From an uncultured Saprospiraceae bacterium (GTDB lineage: Bacteria; Bacteroidota; Bacteroidia; Chitinophagales; Saprospiraceae): a DNA stretch of 64,000 bases. The stretch lies in contig CALFWZ010000048.1 of NCBI GenBank assembly GCA_937928405.1, positions 1 through 64,000 on the forward strand. Direction: 5' to 3'. The number at the start of each line of letters is the position of its first letter. Positions within the stretch are counted from its first letter, which is position 1. Under the pieces are notes generated by a model. That model was not told the DNA's origin. It did not search any database and saw only the letters and a program-made list of their open reading frames with translations. Made by a program: the position numbers and the translations under genes. Of this stretch, positions 8,971-18,900 are shown in pieces.

Positions 8971-9995
8971 GAAATAAAGTCCATAATCTTCTTTTTATTT
9001 TTTTCAAAATATTCTATGGCATATTTTTTCATCGCTTTTAGTTTTTTCTTATCGGTAACATCCATTGGAATCTTTTTTTTGCGTAGCTCATCGGGTGTCT
9101 CTGGAGCATCGAAATAAAGCTGACAACGCATATAGTTTTCAGGTGCTAAAACTTGTTTGACATAATATTCCGACGCTGAAATATTGGTTTCCACGAGCAT
9201 ATCTGCCAAAAAATCTTTCCATTGCAAAATTCCCCAATCACCAGTTTGAATAGCGTCTTCGGGAATATAGTTACCATTGGAGGTTCCACAACCAAGAGAC
9301 AATACTTTTAGATCCTTTAGTTCTCGTTCTAATCCTTTCTTTTGTGGAGCATGATAACAATATGATTTCTTTTCGCTTTCATGATGATTAATGGCGTAAG
9401 AAACCGCTGCCATCGCTGGATGATTGATGGCGACACCTCCGTCCACATAGTTTTGATACATTGGAAAATAAGTAGGTGCAGCACTTGACCGTAGCGCAAG
9501 ATCAACTAGATTTTCATTATTACATTTGATATAATAAGAATTAAAAACTTCGGGTCTAAAGTTATGTGTACGGCCTTTTGAATCAGTAGGATTAAGACAG
9601 AAAGTGGGAATCATAAAATGTTTTTTTCCGTCGTACCGATCGTTCAGGTCGCCCATAGTTTGATTTTCGTAGGCTTCTTTTAGTAGCTCTGTTAATTTTT
9701 TTTGAGAATATTGTGCGCCAATCAAATTGCCAATATCTCGAATATCATCAATCTTATTATCCTTGAAAATCTCTTTAGCTCCATTGAGGTAAAGCTCCAT
9801 GATTTCATAAGTCTTTCGACCCACGCCAAGACTTAGGATGATGATACCTCCAGTAGAAGTGCCCGCAAAAACATCGAAAAATTCAACAGGAGATTTTCCC
9901 GTTTCTTCAAAAATACAATTTAGAATGGTTGCTGGAATAATTCCACGAGTTCCACCACCGTCAATAGAAAGGATTCTAAGTTTTTTTTTACTCAT
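8967..9995 (-). CDS. Patatin-like phospholipase
   Basis: 342 residues, no signal peptide, so probably cytoplasmic. The oxyanion-loop motif GGGTRG is at residues 13-18, the nucleophile elbow GTSTGG has Ser 47, and the catalytic Asp is in VDGGVAINHP (Asp 185), so the Ser-Asp dyad is complete. The family hydrolyses acyl esters of phospholipids or galactolipids. Its length fits standalone bacterial patatins. Some relatives (CapV) are effectors of CBASS defence, but there is no CD-NTase neighbour here, so a housekeeping lipase is the simpler reading. It is convergent with the TamL-like gene. Confidence 0.9.
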   Translation of the reverse strand: MSKKKLRILSIDGGGTRGIIPATILNCIFEETGKSPVEFFDVFAGTSTGGIIILSLGVGRKTYEIMELYLNGAKEIFKDNKIDDIRDIGNLIGAQYSQKKLTELLKEAYENQTMGDLNDRYDGKKHFMIPTFCLNPTDSKGRTHNFRPEVFNSYYIKCNNENLVDLALRSSAAPTYFPMYQNYVDGGVAINHPAMAAVSYAINHHESEKKSYCYHAPQKKGLERELKDLKVLSLGCGTSNGNYIPEDAIQTGDWGILQWKDFLADMLVETNISASEYYVKQVLAPENYMRCQLYFDAPETPDELRKKKIPMDVTDKKKLKAMKKYAIEYFEKNKKKIMDFIS

Positions 9996-10354
9996 TGATT
10001 TTTTGGTTTATTTGATTCGAATCTTACCGGAAAAATAAGGAAAATTAATTATTTGCCATCATCAAAATTTTAGATCGTTGCTGATTTTTATTTTAGAATA
10101 GAATCTATTAAACAAAAAAGCCTTTTTACGAAGAAATATCTCTTTGTAAAAAGGCCCTAATGTTCTAATAAGTTCCCAACTGGAATTAATATTTACAGAC
10201 TCGCAGACATGATTCATTAAATAAACGCCAAAAGAGCATCAAAAAATCCACCAATCCGAACATGCCTCCCGTCCACTTACGCGGTGCCTTCCCTTGCCGC
10301 ATTGTCATGCGTCACCCTCGTTCCTCGGGATCGGTCAGTTATCCGCACATCCAA
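9996..10354. other. Intergenic region with a GC-rich patch
   Basis: The spacer contains the terminator at 10111-10155 and a TAGAATAGAATCTA variant at 10094-10107. From about 10255 to 10350 it is visibly richer in G and C than its surroundings. No ORF, tRNA or known RNA was recognised in the GC-rich patch. Confidence 0.4.
10111..10155 (-). terminator. Hairpin terminator, leftward
   Basis: The arms GCCTTTTTACGAAGA and TCTTTGTAAAAAGGC pair over about 15 bp with one mismatch. Read on the minus strand, the hairpin is followed by a T run (TTTTTTG). It lies about 200 bp beyond the stop of the gene ending at 10355 and probably ends that transcript. Confidence 0.75.
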
Positions 10355-11638
10355 CTACGTCTTCCTTTTCTTCTTCTTAGCTGCTGGAAATAAAACATTA
10401 TTTAAAATAAGTCGATAGCCTGGAGATTTAGGATGCAAACTCAAATCCGTTTCTGGATCGTTGACAAAGTGTTTATAATCCTCTGGATCGTGTCCGCCAT
10501 AAAAAGTGAAAAAGCCTTCCCCGTAAGCATTGTGAATATACCGAAGTTCATTAGCTGGTTTATTCTCACCCAAAACTAAAACATCTGCCTTTACTTGATT
10601 GCGTAAATAAGCGGTCGTCTGTCCCATGAATCCTTTGACGGTTCGTGTATGACATTGGGTCAACATCGTTGGTACGGGATCCCATTTGGCAGAAAAATCA
10701 AACAAGGTGAAATAATCTGTCTGTGGCGTCACCTTTCGTGAAATACTATGGTCAATGGTAGAATATTCATAGATCAAAGGATTTTTCATCAACTCAAAAT
10801 TCTCAAAAGCAAAAGTTTTGGAAAAATCCAATTTAGATTGTGCTTGTGGATCAGCCGGATCACCGTCGTACATGCTTTCACAAATATCTAATCCTTCTGC
10901 TGCTAGTGCAATATCGTAAGTGTCGGTGGCCGAGCACATGGCAAACATAAAGCCGCCACCTAGTACGTATTCTTTTATTTTTTTAACTACTGCTAGTTTT
11001 AGCTGTGATACTTTTTTAAAGCCGTTTGCCTTCGCTAGGGCTTCCATCTTTTTTACATTTTCTTTATACCAAGGTTGAGTATGAAAGGAACGATAAAAAC
11101 GACCATACTGTCCAGTGAAATCTTCATGGTGTAAATGTAGCCAATCATACTCGGCGAGTTCATCATTCAATACCTGAGTATCATAAACTACGTCGTAAGG
11201 AATTTCGGCGTAAGTCAGTACCATCGTAACCGCATCATCCCACGGTTGGATTTTTTCACCCTTGGCATTTTCTTCTGGGGTGTATACCGCTATCTTGGGC
11301 GCTACTTCAAGTTTGATGGCATCCATATTGACTTCTGGATCGGCAATTTCTAGCAATATTTTATTGAATTTGGCGTCGGGAATAATTTGGTAGCTGACAC
11401 CTCTGATTTTACATTCTTTCTCAAATAGGGCATTGTGTCGAAAGGCAAAACTTCCGCCCCGATAGTTCAGCAACCAGTGTGCTTCTATTTTATTATCTAG
11501 AATCCAATAGGTAATTCCGTAGGCTTTTAGATGATCCTTTTGTTCCGAATCCATCGGCAAAAGAATATAAGCCGCCATGGCGGGGGCACTCAAAAAGAAA
11601 AGCGCACCAAAGATTAGCAGAAATTTTTTCATTGTCAT
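10355..11638 (-). CDS. Exported protein of the Bacteroidota family often labelled 'asparagine synthetase B'
   Basis: 427 residues. The signal peptide is KKFLLIFGALFFLSAPAMA; the second Met (11632) fits it slightly better than the first. The body has a periplasmic character and a segment GGGFMFAMCSATDT (about residues 225-238) that looks like the nucleophile turn of a class I glutamine-amidotransferase-like fold. The C-terminus has FYGGHDPEDY and ends in a Lys/Arg-rich tail. Homologues are commonly named asparagine synthetase B in databases, but I see none of the AsnB features (no N-terminal catalytic Cys 2, no PP-loop SGGVDS), so that name is probably wrong. True function unknown. Confidence 0.65.
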   Translation of the reverse strand: MTMKKFLLIFGALFFLSAPAMAAYILLPMDSEQKDHLKAYGITYWILDNKIEAHWLLNYRGGSFAFRHNALFEKECKIRGVSYQIIPDAKFNKILLEIADPEVNMDAIKLEVAPKIAVYTPEENAKGEKIQPWDDAVTMVLTYAEIPYDVVYDTQVLNDELAEYDWLHLHHEDFTGQYGRFYRSFHTQPWYKENVKKMEALAKANGFKKVSQLKLAVVKKIKEYVLGGGFMFAMCSATDTYDIALAAEGLDICESMYDGDPADPQAQSKLDFSKTFAFENFELMKNPLIYEYSTIDHSISRKVTPQTDYFTLFDFSAKWDPVPTMLTQCHTRTVKGFMGQTTAYLRNQVKADVLVLGENKPANELRYIHNAYGEGFFTFYGGHDPEDYKHFVNDPETDLSLHPKSPGYRLILNNVLFPAAKKKKRKT

Positions 11639-11769
11639 TATATTTTTTCACTAAAATTAGTTCGTCGAATACTATTCGAACCTGAACAAATTACCAATAT
11701 TTCAGAAAATTAACTGGAACGATCGCTTGTTTAACGATAATTATAACGACAAGGTTGGGGTATTTAGTG

Positions 11770-11805
11770 AAAAACAGGTGCAAAAATTAATCTGCACCTG
11801 TTTTT
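11770..11805 (-). terminator. Strong bidirectional terminator hairpin
   Basis: A perfect 13-bp inverted repeat (AAAAACAGGTGCA / TGCACCTGTTTTT) with a 10-nt loop and A/T tails on both sides, 25 bp beyond the stop of the DUF6624-like gene. It should stop leftward transcription and could also stop rightward transcripts. Confidence 0.85.
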
Positions 11806-11830
11806 ATGGATAAGTTGTTTATTTAATAAT

Positions 11831-12538
11831 TTAATAATTCCTTACCCTACGGAAGCCATTCGGTGCATCTGCACTTTGCACACGCTCAAATTGTGGAGCA
11901 TCTTTAGCTGGTTGTTGTTTTATGGCACCTTCGTATTTTTTGTTGGTAGTCGCCAAAAAATCATCTAAAGCAGGAAGCCCCAATTCTGCCCGACGCTCAT
12001 TGGTGCGGGTAAGATCATCTACGGGATGTGGCTTATAGGTTTTTTCTCCTTGGTCGTAATATACCTGAGTTCCATAGTGTTGTGGCTTATTTTGGTTGAT
12101 TAACACACGGTCGGTCAAATACGCAAAATCGGTCCAATCTGCCTTATCTTGTTCTACTGCCGTGGCCATGCCTCTCAAAACTTGCATCTGAAAGTCGGGA
12201 TAACCATCCATCGGCTGGACCATCATCCAAAATTTATGGGTAGCATCTTTACCTACCATGTCATGATTGGGAAAGCCATTGGTTTCCATGATTCTTTTTG
12301 CTGCTGCATAATTGATATTCATTTGATCCGCTAAACGAGTATCTAAATCTTTAATTTCGGGAGAAGCTGGCCGGTATTTAAGTAGCATTTCATTTTTCTG
12401 ATTGCGAATTCCTTCGTATTTATCAGAAAGATAGCTGATCTTTTGCGCTAACTCGGGCATGGTCACCGATTCGTTATGCTGGGCTGTTAAACTAGTCAGA
12501 GATAAGAGGATCGTTAAGGAAATTAGGATATATTTCAT
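11831..12538 (-). CDS. Secreted DUF6624-like protein
   Basis: 235 residues with a signal peptide (MKYILISLTILLSLTSLTAQ). A central helical region is followed by the block 'DRVLINQNKPQHYGTQ', which is the signature of the DUF6624 family, and then the Arg-rich 'TNERRAELGLPALDDFL' segment. The family has no known activity. The gene stands alone between terminators. Confidence 0.75.
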   Translation of the reverse strand: MKYILISLTILLSLTSLTAQHNESVTMPELAQKISYLSDKYEGIRNQKNEMLLKYRPASPEIKDLDTRLADQMNINYAAAKRIMETNGFPNHDMVGKDATHKFWMMVQPMDGYPDFQMQVLRGMATAVEQDKADWTDFAYLTDRVLINQNKPQHYGTQVYYDQGEKTYKPHPVDDLTRTNERRAELGLPALDDFLATTNKKYEGAIKQQPAKDAPQFERVQSADAPNGFRRVRNY

Positions 12539-12690
12539 ATTATAAAGTTTTTTTATAATAACTGCATATTCAATGCCAAATGAGGTAGATATAAGAGATA
12601 TTTAAAACAAGTTGCCCTAATTTTGCGTACTTACTACGTAATATTACGGACGGTACACCTATTCGTGCCACTTACTTGTCTAATTTCGAT

Positions 12691-12698
12691 TAAATTTG
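12691..12698 (+). promoter_or_regulatory. -7 box of the VWA protein gene
   Basis: TAAATTTG matches TAnnTTTG exactly. It lies 27 bp before the ATG, placing the transcription start near 12705. No good -33 TTTG was seen at the expected distance. Confidence 0.55.
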
Positions 12699-12725
12699 CC
12701 GCTATAATACGCGCAACCTGAATAC

Positions 12726-14825
12726 ATGAATAACCTGAGCTTTCCTTATCCCAGTTGGTACCTTTTATTATGTCTGTTACTAGGACTGGTATTTGCCTGT
12801 GTGCTTTATTTTAAAAATAAATCCTTTCCGGAAAAAACCGCTACCCTGAGCTGGGTATTGGGGCTTTTACGATTTCTCAGCATTGGTGCTATTGCTATAT
12901 TATTGTTATCCCCATTACTTAAATCCATTCTGACGGAAACAAAAAAGCCAGTAGTGGTACTAGCACAAGATGCTTCCGAGTCTATTCTGGCAGAAATGTC
13001 AGCTGAGGAACAGGCCAAGTATCAACAGGATTTTTCCGACTTGAGTACTGCCCTAAAAGCAGACTATGATGTGAAAGAGTACGCATTTGGAAGTGAAGTA
13101 CGAGAAGGGATTGATTTCGAATTTAAAGATAAAGCCAGTAATATTTCGGATTTGCTAGGGAATGTTTATGATCTATATAGCAATCAAAATCTCGGTGCCG
13201 TGATTATGGCTACCGATGGAATTTATAATGAGGGTAGTAATCCGATTTATGCAGGTACCAAATTAGCCGCCCCGATCTATACAATTGCATTGGGTGATAC
13301 GATTGCTAAAAAAGATCTCATCATTAAGCGGATTTTTAATAATAGAATTGCCTATCTTGGCGATAAATTTACTATTCAGATAGATGTTTCGGCGATTAAT
13401 TCTGTGGGTGAAAATACTTCTCTGACCATTTCTTCTGTTGATGGTGGGCAAGATAATGTTTTACAGCGATTTCCGATTTCCATTAATAAAAATGATTTTT
13501 TTACCACCAAAGAAATAACGCTTGATGCCAATCGTGCTGGTGTTCAGCGATATCGAGTTACCGTCAATAAAGTAAACGGAGAGGTAACTACCGCCAATAA
13601 TACGCGTGAGATTTTTATCGACGTACTTGATGCTCGACAGAAAATATTATTACTAGCCAATACGCCACATCCGGATCTCTCTGCTATTAAACAAAGCATT
13701 TCTAAAAATAAAAACTACGAGGTTAAGACTGCTTTGATTACAGATCCTGCGCTCAATATAACGGCCTATGATTTTGTCGTTTTACATCAATTACCTAGTA
13801 AAACCAAAGATGCATCGGCTGTTTTATCGACGCTGCGGAGCAAAAAAATTCCACACCTATTTGTCATTGGAACTCAATCCGCGCTTCCTCAATTTAATAC
13901 TGCTCAATCTATTCTTACGATCAAAGGGAATACCCAGCAAACCAATGCGGTACAAGCCATTGTAGCAACGAATTTTAATAGCTATAACCTTGACAATCAA
14001 TTGATTGAAAAATTGCCAAGTTTTGCTCCTTTGACTGCGCCTTTCGGCGAATTTACCGATAATGCCAATAGTGAAGTCCTGCTCTATCAGCGAATTGGTA
14101 AGGTGGATACCAAATATCCACTACTATTATACGGAGAAGATAATGGTGTGAAAATAGGCGTTTTAGCAGCAGAAGGAATTTGGAAATGGCGACTTTTTGA
14201 TTATCTACAATATCAGAATCATGAGATATTTGATGAACTGTTGGGCAAAGCGTTTCAGTTTCTAAGTGTCAAAGAAGATAAACGAAAATTTAGAGTAGAT
14301 GTAAGCAAAAACATTTTTAATGAAAACGAAGCTGTTTACTTTGATGCTGAATTGTACAACAATAATTATGAGCGTATCAATGATCCTGACGCTACGATTG
14401 TTATTACCGACAGTGAAGGCAAAAATTTTGATTTTACATTTTCTAAAACCGGACTTACCTATACGCTAAACGCTGGTTTTTTACCGGTAGGAAATTATAA
14501 TTACCGAGCCGCGGTCATGAGCAATGGGGTAGAGCTGAACCATAAAGGACAATTTAGTATTCGACCCGTACAATTAGAAGTTTACGAAACTACTGCAGAT
14601 CACGGACTGCTTCGATTACTTAGCGCTCGTTATGGTGGAGAATTGATTTATGCGGATCAAATAAATACGTTACCTAATCAGATCAAAGAAAAAGGAACCA
14701 TTAAACCGATCATTTACGAAACCTCTAAGACACGATCCGTCATTAATATCCGTTGGTTATGCTTTATCCTACTCGGTCTACTGACACTCGAGTGGTTCCT
14801 ACGCCGCTACTTCGGAACCTACTAG
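12726..14825 (+). CDS. VWA-domain membrane protein with a C-terminal transmembrane anchor
   Basis: 699 residues. Two N-terminal transmembrane helices lie at about 10-28 and 42-63. A von Willebrand A-like domain follows, with the MIDAS start QDASES (Asp 82, Ser 84, Ser 86) and MATDGIYNEG near 165. Beta-sandwich regions fill the middle, and a last transmembrane helix (about 673-690) precedes an Arg-rich end. This layout matches the large BatA-like membrane proteins of Bacteroidota, with the VWA and sandwich domains in the periplasm. No MoxR ATPase or other Bat genes flank it. Function unknown beyond metal-dependent protein binding inferred from the MIDAS. Confidence 0.75.
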   Translation: MNNLSFPYPSWYLLLCLLLGLVFACVLYFKNKSFPEKTATLSWVLGLLRFLSIGAIAILLLSPLLKSILTETKKPVVVLAQDASESILAEMSAEEQAKYQQDFSDLSTALKADYDVKEYAFGSEVREGIDFEFKDKASNISDLLGNVYDLYSNQNLGAVIMATDGIYNEGSNPIYAGTKLAAPIYTIALGDTIAKKDLIIKRIFNNRIAYLGDKFTIQIDVSAINSVGENTSLTISSVDGGQDNVLQRFPISINKNDFFTTKEITLDANRAGVQRYRVTVNKVNGEVTTANNTREIFIDVLDARQKILLLANTPHPDLSAIKQSISKNKNYEVKTALITDPALNITAYDFVVLHQLPSKTKDASAVLSTLRSKKIPHLFVIGTQSALPQFNTAQSILTIKGNTQQTNAVQAIVATNFNSYNLDNQLIEKLPSFAPLTAPFGEFTDNANSEVLLYQRIGKVDTKYPLLLYGEDNGVKIGVLAAEGIWKWRLFDYLQYQNHEIFDELLGKAFQFLSVKEDKRKFRVDVSKNIFNENEAVYFDAELYNNNYERINDPDATIVITDSEGKNFDFTFSKTGLTYTLNAGFLPVGNYNYRAAVMSNGVELNHKGQFSIRPVQLEVYETTADHGLLRLLSARYGGELIYADQINTLPNQIKEKGTIKPIIYETSKTRSVINIRWLCFILLGLLTLEWFLRRYFGTY

Positions 14826-14873
14826 CAGGATAAACAGATGACTAATGTCGTTTCAGAATAATTATTTTGTTAT

Positions 14874-15752
14874 TCAACGATTCAACAATTCCCTCAACCG
14901 CTCCGCTGCAACCCCAGGAGCATACCCTATCTTATTTGCCTTCTCACTATTCAAGCTAACATCAGCCGGACGAGCAGCTGCCATTTTAATATCTTTCTGT
15001 AAAACGGGAATGACTAATTTTTGATCTACTTCTAATATTTTGGCAAGTTCTACCGCAAAATCGTAACGACTTTGACGTTCGGGACCACCCAGATGCCAGA
15101 TACCTTTTGCTGCTTGATTTGCTAGTAAAAGTAATCCATCCACTACATCTCCTACCCAGACAGCCGTACGGTATTCGTCGGTAAATGCTTTAATGGAGTT
15201 ACCAGATTTTAGGGCCTTCACCCAACTGGTCAAAAAATTAGGTGCTGTTTCGCACCAGCCGTATTGGAGTGGAAGCCGTGCAATCGTGACTTTATTAGGA
15301 TACATCAACTCTGCTAAATGCTCCGTCTTAGCTTTATCGACCCCATAAGTCATAATGCCGTTCGTTGCATCTTTCTCTGAATAAGGTGCCTTTTTACCAT
15401 CAAAAACTAGATCTGTGGACGCGAAAATAAAATGGATATCACGTTCTTGGCAAGCAGTGATCAAATGGAAAGTGGCTGCACTATTGATTTCTTGGCATTT
15501 TTCGGGATGATTTTCGCAGTAATTAGGGTTGGACAAAGCAGCCAAGTGAATAACGGTATCGGGCTTAATTTCTTCTAAAAGAGCGATAAATGCGTCTGTA
15601 TCAGTAATCTCTAATGGATAGCAGGTAATATTTGGAAAATGGACGGGGTGTTGATGATAAGTGCCAAATAAGGTGCTATTAGGTTGGCTCTTACCTACGA
15701 AATGGTGGCCAACAAAGCCGGAAATCCCAGTAATTAATATTTTTTTGCTCAT
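14874..15752 (-). CDS. RmlD-like NAD(P)-dependent sugar-nucleotide reductase (extended SDR)
   Basis: 292 residues. The Rossmann nucleotide-binding motif is GISGFVG (8-14). The catalytic YGVDK (about 135-139) follows the FASTDLVFDGKKAPYSE segment characteristic of dTDP-4-dehydrorhamnose reductases, and 'WHLGGPERQSRYDFA' matches the C-terminal RmlD pattern. It most likely reduces a 4-keto nucleotide sugar. No rmlABC genes are adjacent, so the substrate is uncertain and it could also be a general extended SDR. Convergent with the VWA gene. Confidence 0.8.
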   Translation of the reverse strand: MSKKILITGISGFVGHHFVGKSQPNSTLFGTYHQHPVHFPNITCYPLEITDTDAFIALLEEIKPDTVIHLAALSNPNYCENHPEKCQEINSAATFHLITACQERDIHFIFASTDLVFDGKKAPYSEKDATNGIMTYGVDKAKTEHLAELMYPNKVTIARLPLQYGWCETAPNFLTSWVKALKSGNSIKAFTDEYRTAVWVGDVVDGLLLLANQAAKGIWHLGGPERQSRYDFAVELAKILEVDQKLVIPVLQKDIKMAAARPADVSLNSEKANKIGYAPGVAAERLRELLNR

Positions 15753-15921
15753 TAGATTATTAAAACGTTAAATATCTACAAAGGTGACGCTTAAAATTGA
15801 TAATATTAAGTATTTAAGACATCTTTATTACGAAAATAGACTTATTTTTACCTAAATTCTTTGGCACCTCATACATTTCTTACAATAGAAATAATCTACA
15901 ATTTAACAGGATATTTTAGGT

Positions 15922-15941
15922 CATCATTGATATTAATGATG
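15922..15941. promoter_or_regulatory. Small inverted repeat upstream of the second giant surface gene
   Basis: CATCATT-GATATT-AATGATG is a 7-bp dyad with a 6-bp spacer, 31 bp upstream of the start codon at 15973. It could be an operator or an mRNA hairpin. Evidence is limited to symmetry and position. Confidence 0.3.
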
Positions 15942-15972
15942 TAACTATTTTAATAAAAGCTAAAGTTAACCC

Positions 15973-18900
15973 ATGAACAGAGAAGATTCTATAAGAATTT
16001 TCGGTACTCAAAAGTTCCTGACCACGATCCTATTGTGGCTGATCTTCCTGTTCCCAATACTCACCCTTTCTGCGCAGACCAATCTCACCTGGAATAAAAC
16101 ACTGGGAGGAGACGGATACGAAGAACTCCAAACGATGCTCGAAACGGATGATGGTCATTTCGTTTTTTTTGGATCACACACTTCTACTGCTTCGGGTGAA
16201 ATTACGCAAGCATCTCGGGGGCTTTCGGATTACTGGTTGGCCAAAGTAGATCAAACGAACGGTAATATTATCTGGCAAAATACCTATGGAGGTAATCTGA
16301 TTGATAATGGTCGGGTGATGGTGGCAACGAGTGATGGTGGATACCTTTTGGGAGGACATTCCTCTACGGGTATTAATGGAACAAAAACAGGTGTCTCATT
16401 TGGTGCTTGTTGGAATTGTATTGATTTTTGGGTAGTCAAAACGGATGCAGATGGTAATCAACTTTGGGATAAAACCATTCAAGGAAATAGTAGCGAAGAC
16501 AGATTGACGGCACTCGTCGAAACTTCGGATGGAGGATTTGTCTTAGCGGGTTATTCAGACTCTGATATGGGGAATGATAAATCAGAAGCCAATATTGGTG
16601 GCAGTGATTATTGGGTGGTTAGATTAGATGCCAATGGTGATCAACTCTGGGACCGAACTCTTGGAGGTACGGGTGATGAGCAACCAATGGCTTTATTGGA
16701 ATTATCTAATGGAACTATATTGGTTGGCGGGTTGAGTTTTTCTCTCGATGATGGAAACCGAACAGCAGTTTCCCGTGGTTTGTCAGACTATTGGATAGTC
16801 AATTTAGCCGCTGATGGTACTACGTTATGGGATGCGGCTTATGGTGGTTCTGATTCCGATAATTTGCGGGATATGATTATTACCAATGATGGAGGAATAA
16901 TGCTTATTGGAGAATCTTATTCTGGGGCTACTGGAGAAAAAATGCAACCCAGTTATGGAGAGCGGGATATTTGGATGGTCAAAATTGATCAGACAGGAAC
17001 AGTCTTATGGGATTCATCTCTTGGTGCCTCTGACCGGGATCAACCTTTCAAAATAACGCAATCACCTAATGGTAATTTTTTAATTGCTTCCCTTTCAAAA
17101 AGTCCTGCGGGCTTTGACCGGACACAACCTTTATTAGGAGGTGCTGACTACTGGTTTGTGACTACGGATGCGAGCGGTAATAAAATAAAAGATGAGACTT
17201 TTGGAGGGGATCAAAATGACAATCTATATTATGCCTTACCGATGCAAAACGGGGATATTATCTTGGGGGGAATTACAGCCACAGATACCAGTCCACAAAA
17301 AACAGAACCTTCGCGAGGCAATAATGATATTTGGTTTTTAAAATACGAATCTACGCTTGATTTTACCTTAGGAAATGATACGATTTTCTGTGTTGATGGG
17401 ATGCTTAATTTAGATGCGACCATTAATCCTTGTGATTGTTGTATTTATAGTTGGGAAGATGGTAGCAATGCCTCCAACCGAAATCTGAGAATCGATCAAG
17501 ATACCACCATTATATTGTCAGTTCATGATGGATTCAATAGTTTAAAAATAGATACGATCAACGTGGTGGCAACCGAACCGCTCATCGTTGATTTGGGAGC
17601 AGACACTTATCTTTGTGAAGATGATTCTATTTTTCTTGATGCAGAAAATCCTGGACAAAATTATTCTTGGTTTCCGAATGGTGCCATTACACAAGAGCTG
17701 ATCGTTACTAGTGGAGATAGATATCAAGTCACCGTGACGGATCAATACGGATGTACGTATGAAGATGAAATAGTTATTACCGATATTGCGGTAACGATTA
17801 CTCCTAATAATCCAATTATTTGCAGTGGAGATAGTTTGTTTTTAGCGAATGCTTGGCAAAAAACCTCCGGAATGTATATTGATACCTTAGATAATTATGC
17901 AGGTTGTGATAGCATTATCATGACAGATTTATTCGTTGCTAATCTTGATACGACGCGGTTGTATGATGTGACTTGTGATGAGACGCAGTCGGGCATTTTT
18001 TCCATGACCATGGACAACCAATATTTTTGTGATAGCACGATTATCAATACGGTGACGTATATACCACCGGATACGACACGGTTGTATGATGTGACTTGTG
18101 ATGAAACACAGTCAGGTATATTTTTCATGAGAATGGACAACCAATATTTTTGTGATAGCACGATCATCAATACGGTGACGTATATACCGCCGGATACGAC
18201 GCGGTTGTATGATGTTACCTGTGATGAAACACAGTCGGGTATTTTTTTCATGACCATGGACAACCAATATTTTTGCGACAGTACGATTATCAATACGGTG
18301 ACCTATATACCACCGGATACGACCCGATTGTATGATGTGACGTGCGATGAAACACAGTCAGGTATTTTTTCCATGACAATGGACAACCAATATTTTTGCG
18401 ATAGTACGATCATCAATACGGTGACGTATATACCACCGGATACGACACGATTATTCGATGTGACCTGTGATGAGACGCAGTCAGGTATTTTTTCCATGAC
18501 CATGGACAACCAATATTTTTGCGATAGTACGATTATCAATACGGTGACGTATATACCACCAGATACGACGCGGTTTTTTGATATCACATGTGATGAAGCA
18601 CAATCAGGTGTTTTTTCCATGACCGTGGATAACCAATATTTTTGTGATAGTACGATCATCAATACGGTGACGTATATACCACCAGATACGACGCGGTTTT
18701 TTGATATCACCTGTGATGAGACGCAGTCGGGCATTTTTTCCATGACTGTGGATAACCAATACTTTTGTGATAGTACGATTATCAATACGGTAACTTATAT
18801 ACCACCAGATACGACGTGGTTATTTGCGACCACTTGTGATCAGGCAGAATCGGGCGTCTTTTCCATGACCATGGATAATCAATATTTTTGTGATAGTACC

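Noticed and set aside
8967-9995. CapV effector of a CBASS system
   Set aside because: The patatin motifs fit, but no CD-NTase, ubiquitin-like cap or other defence gene is adjacent.
17895-18785. Minus-strand open frames across the second repeat array
   Set aside because: Same artefact as in the first array: periodic antisense of a coding repeat.
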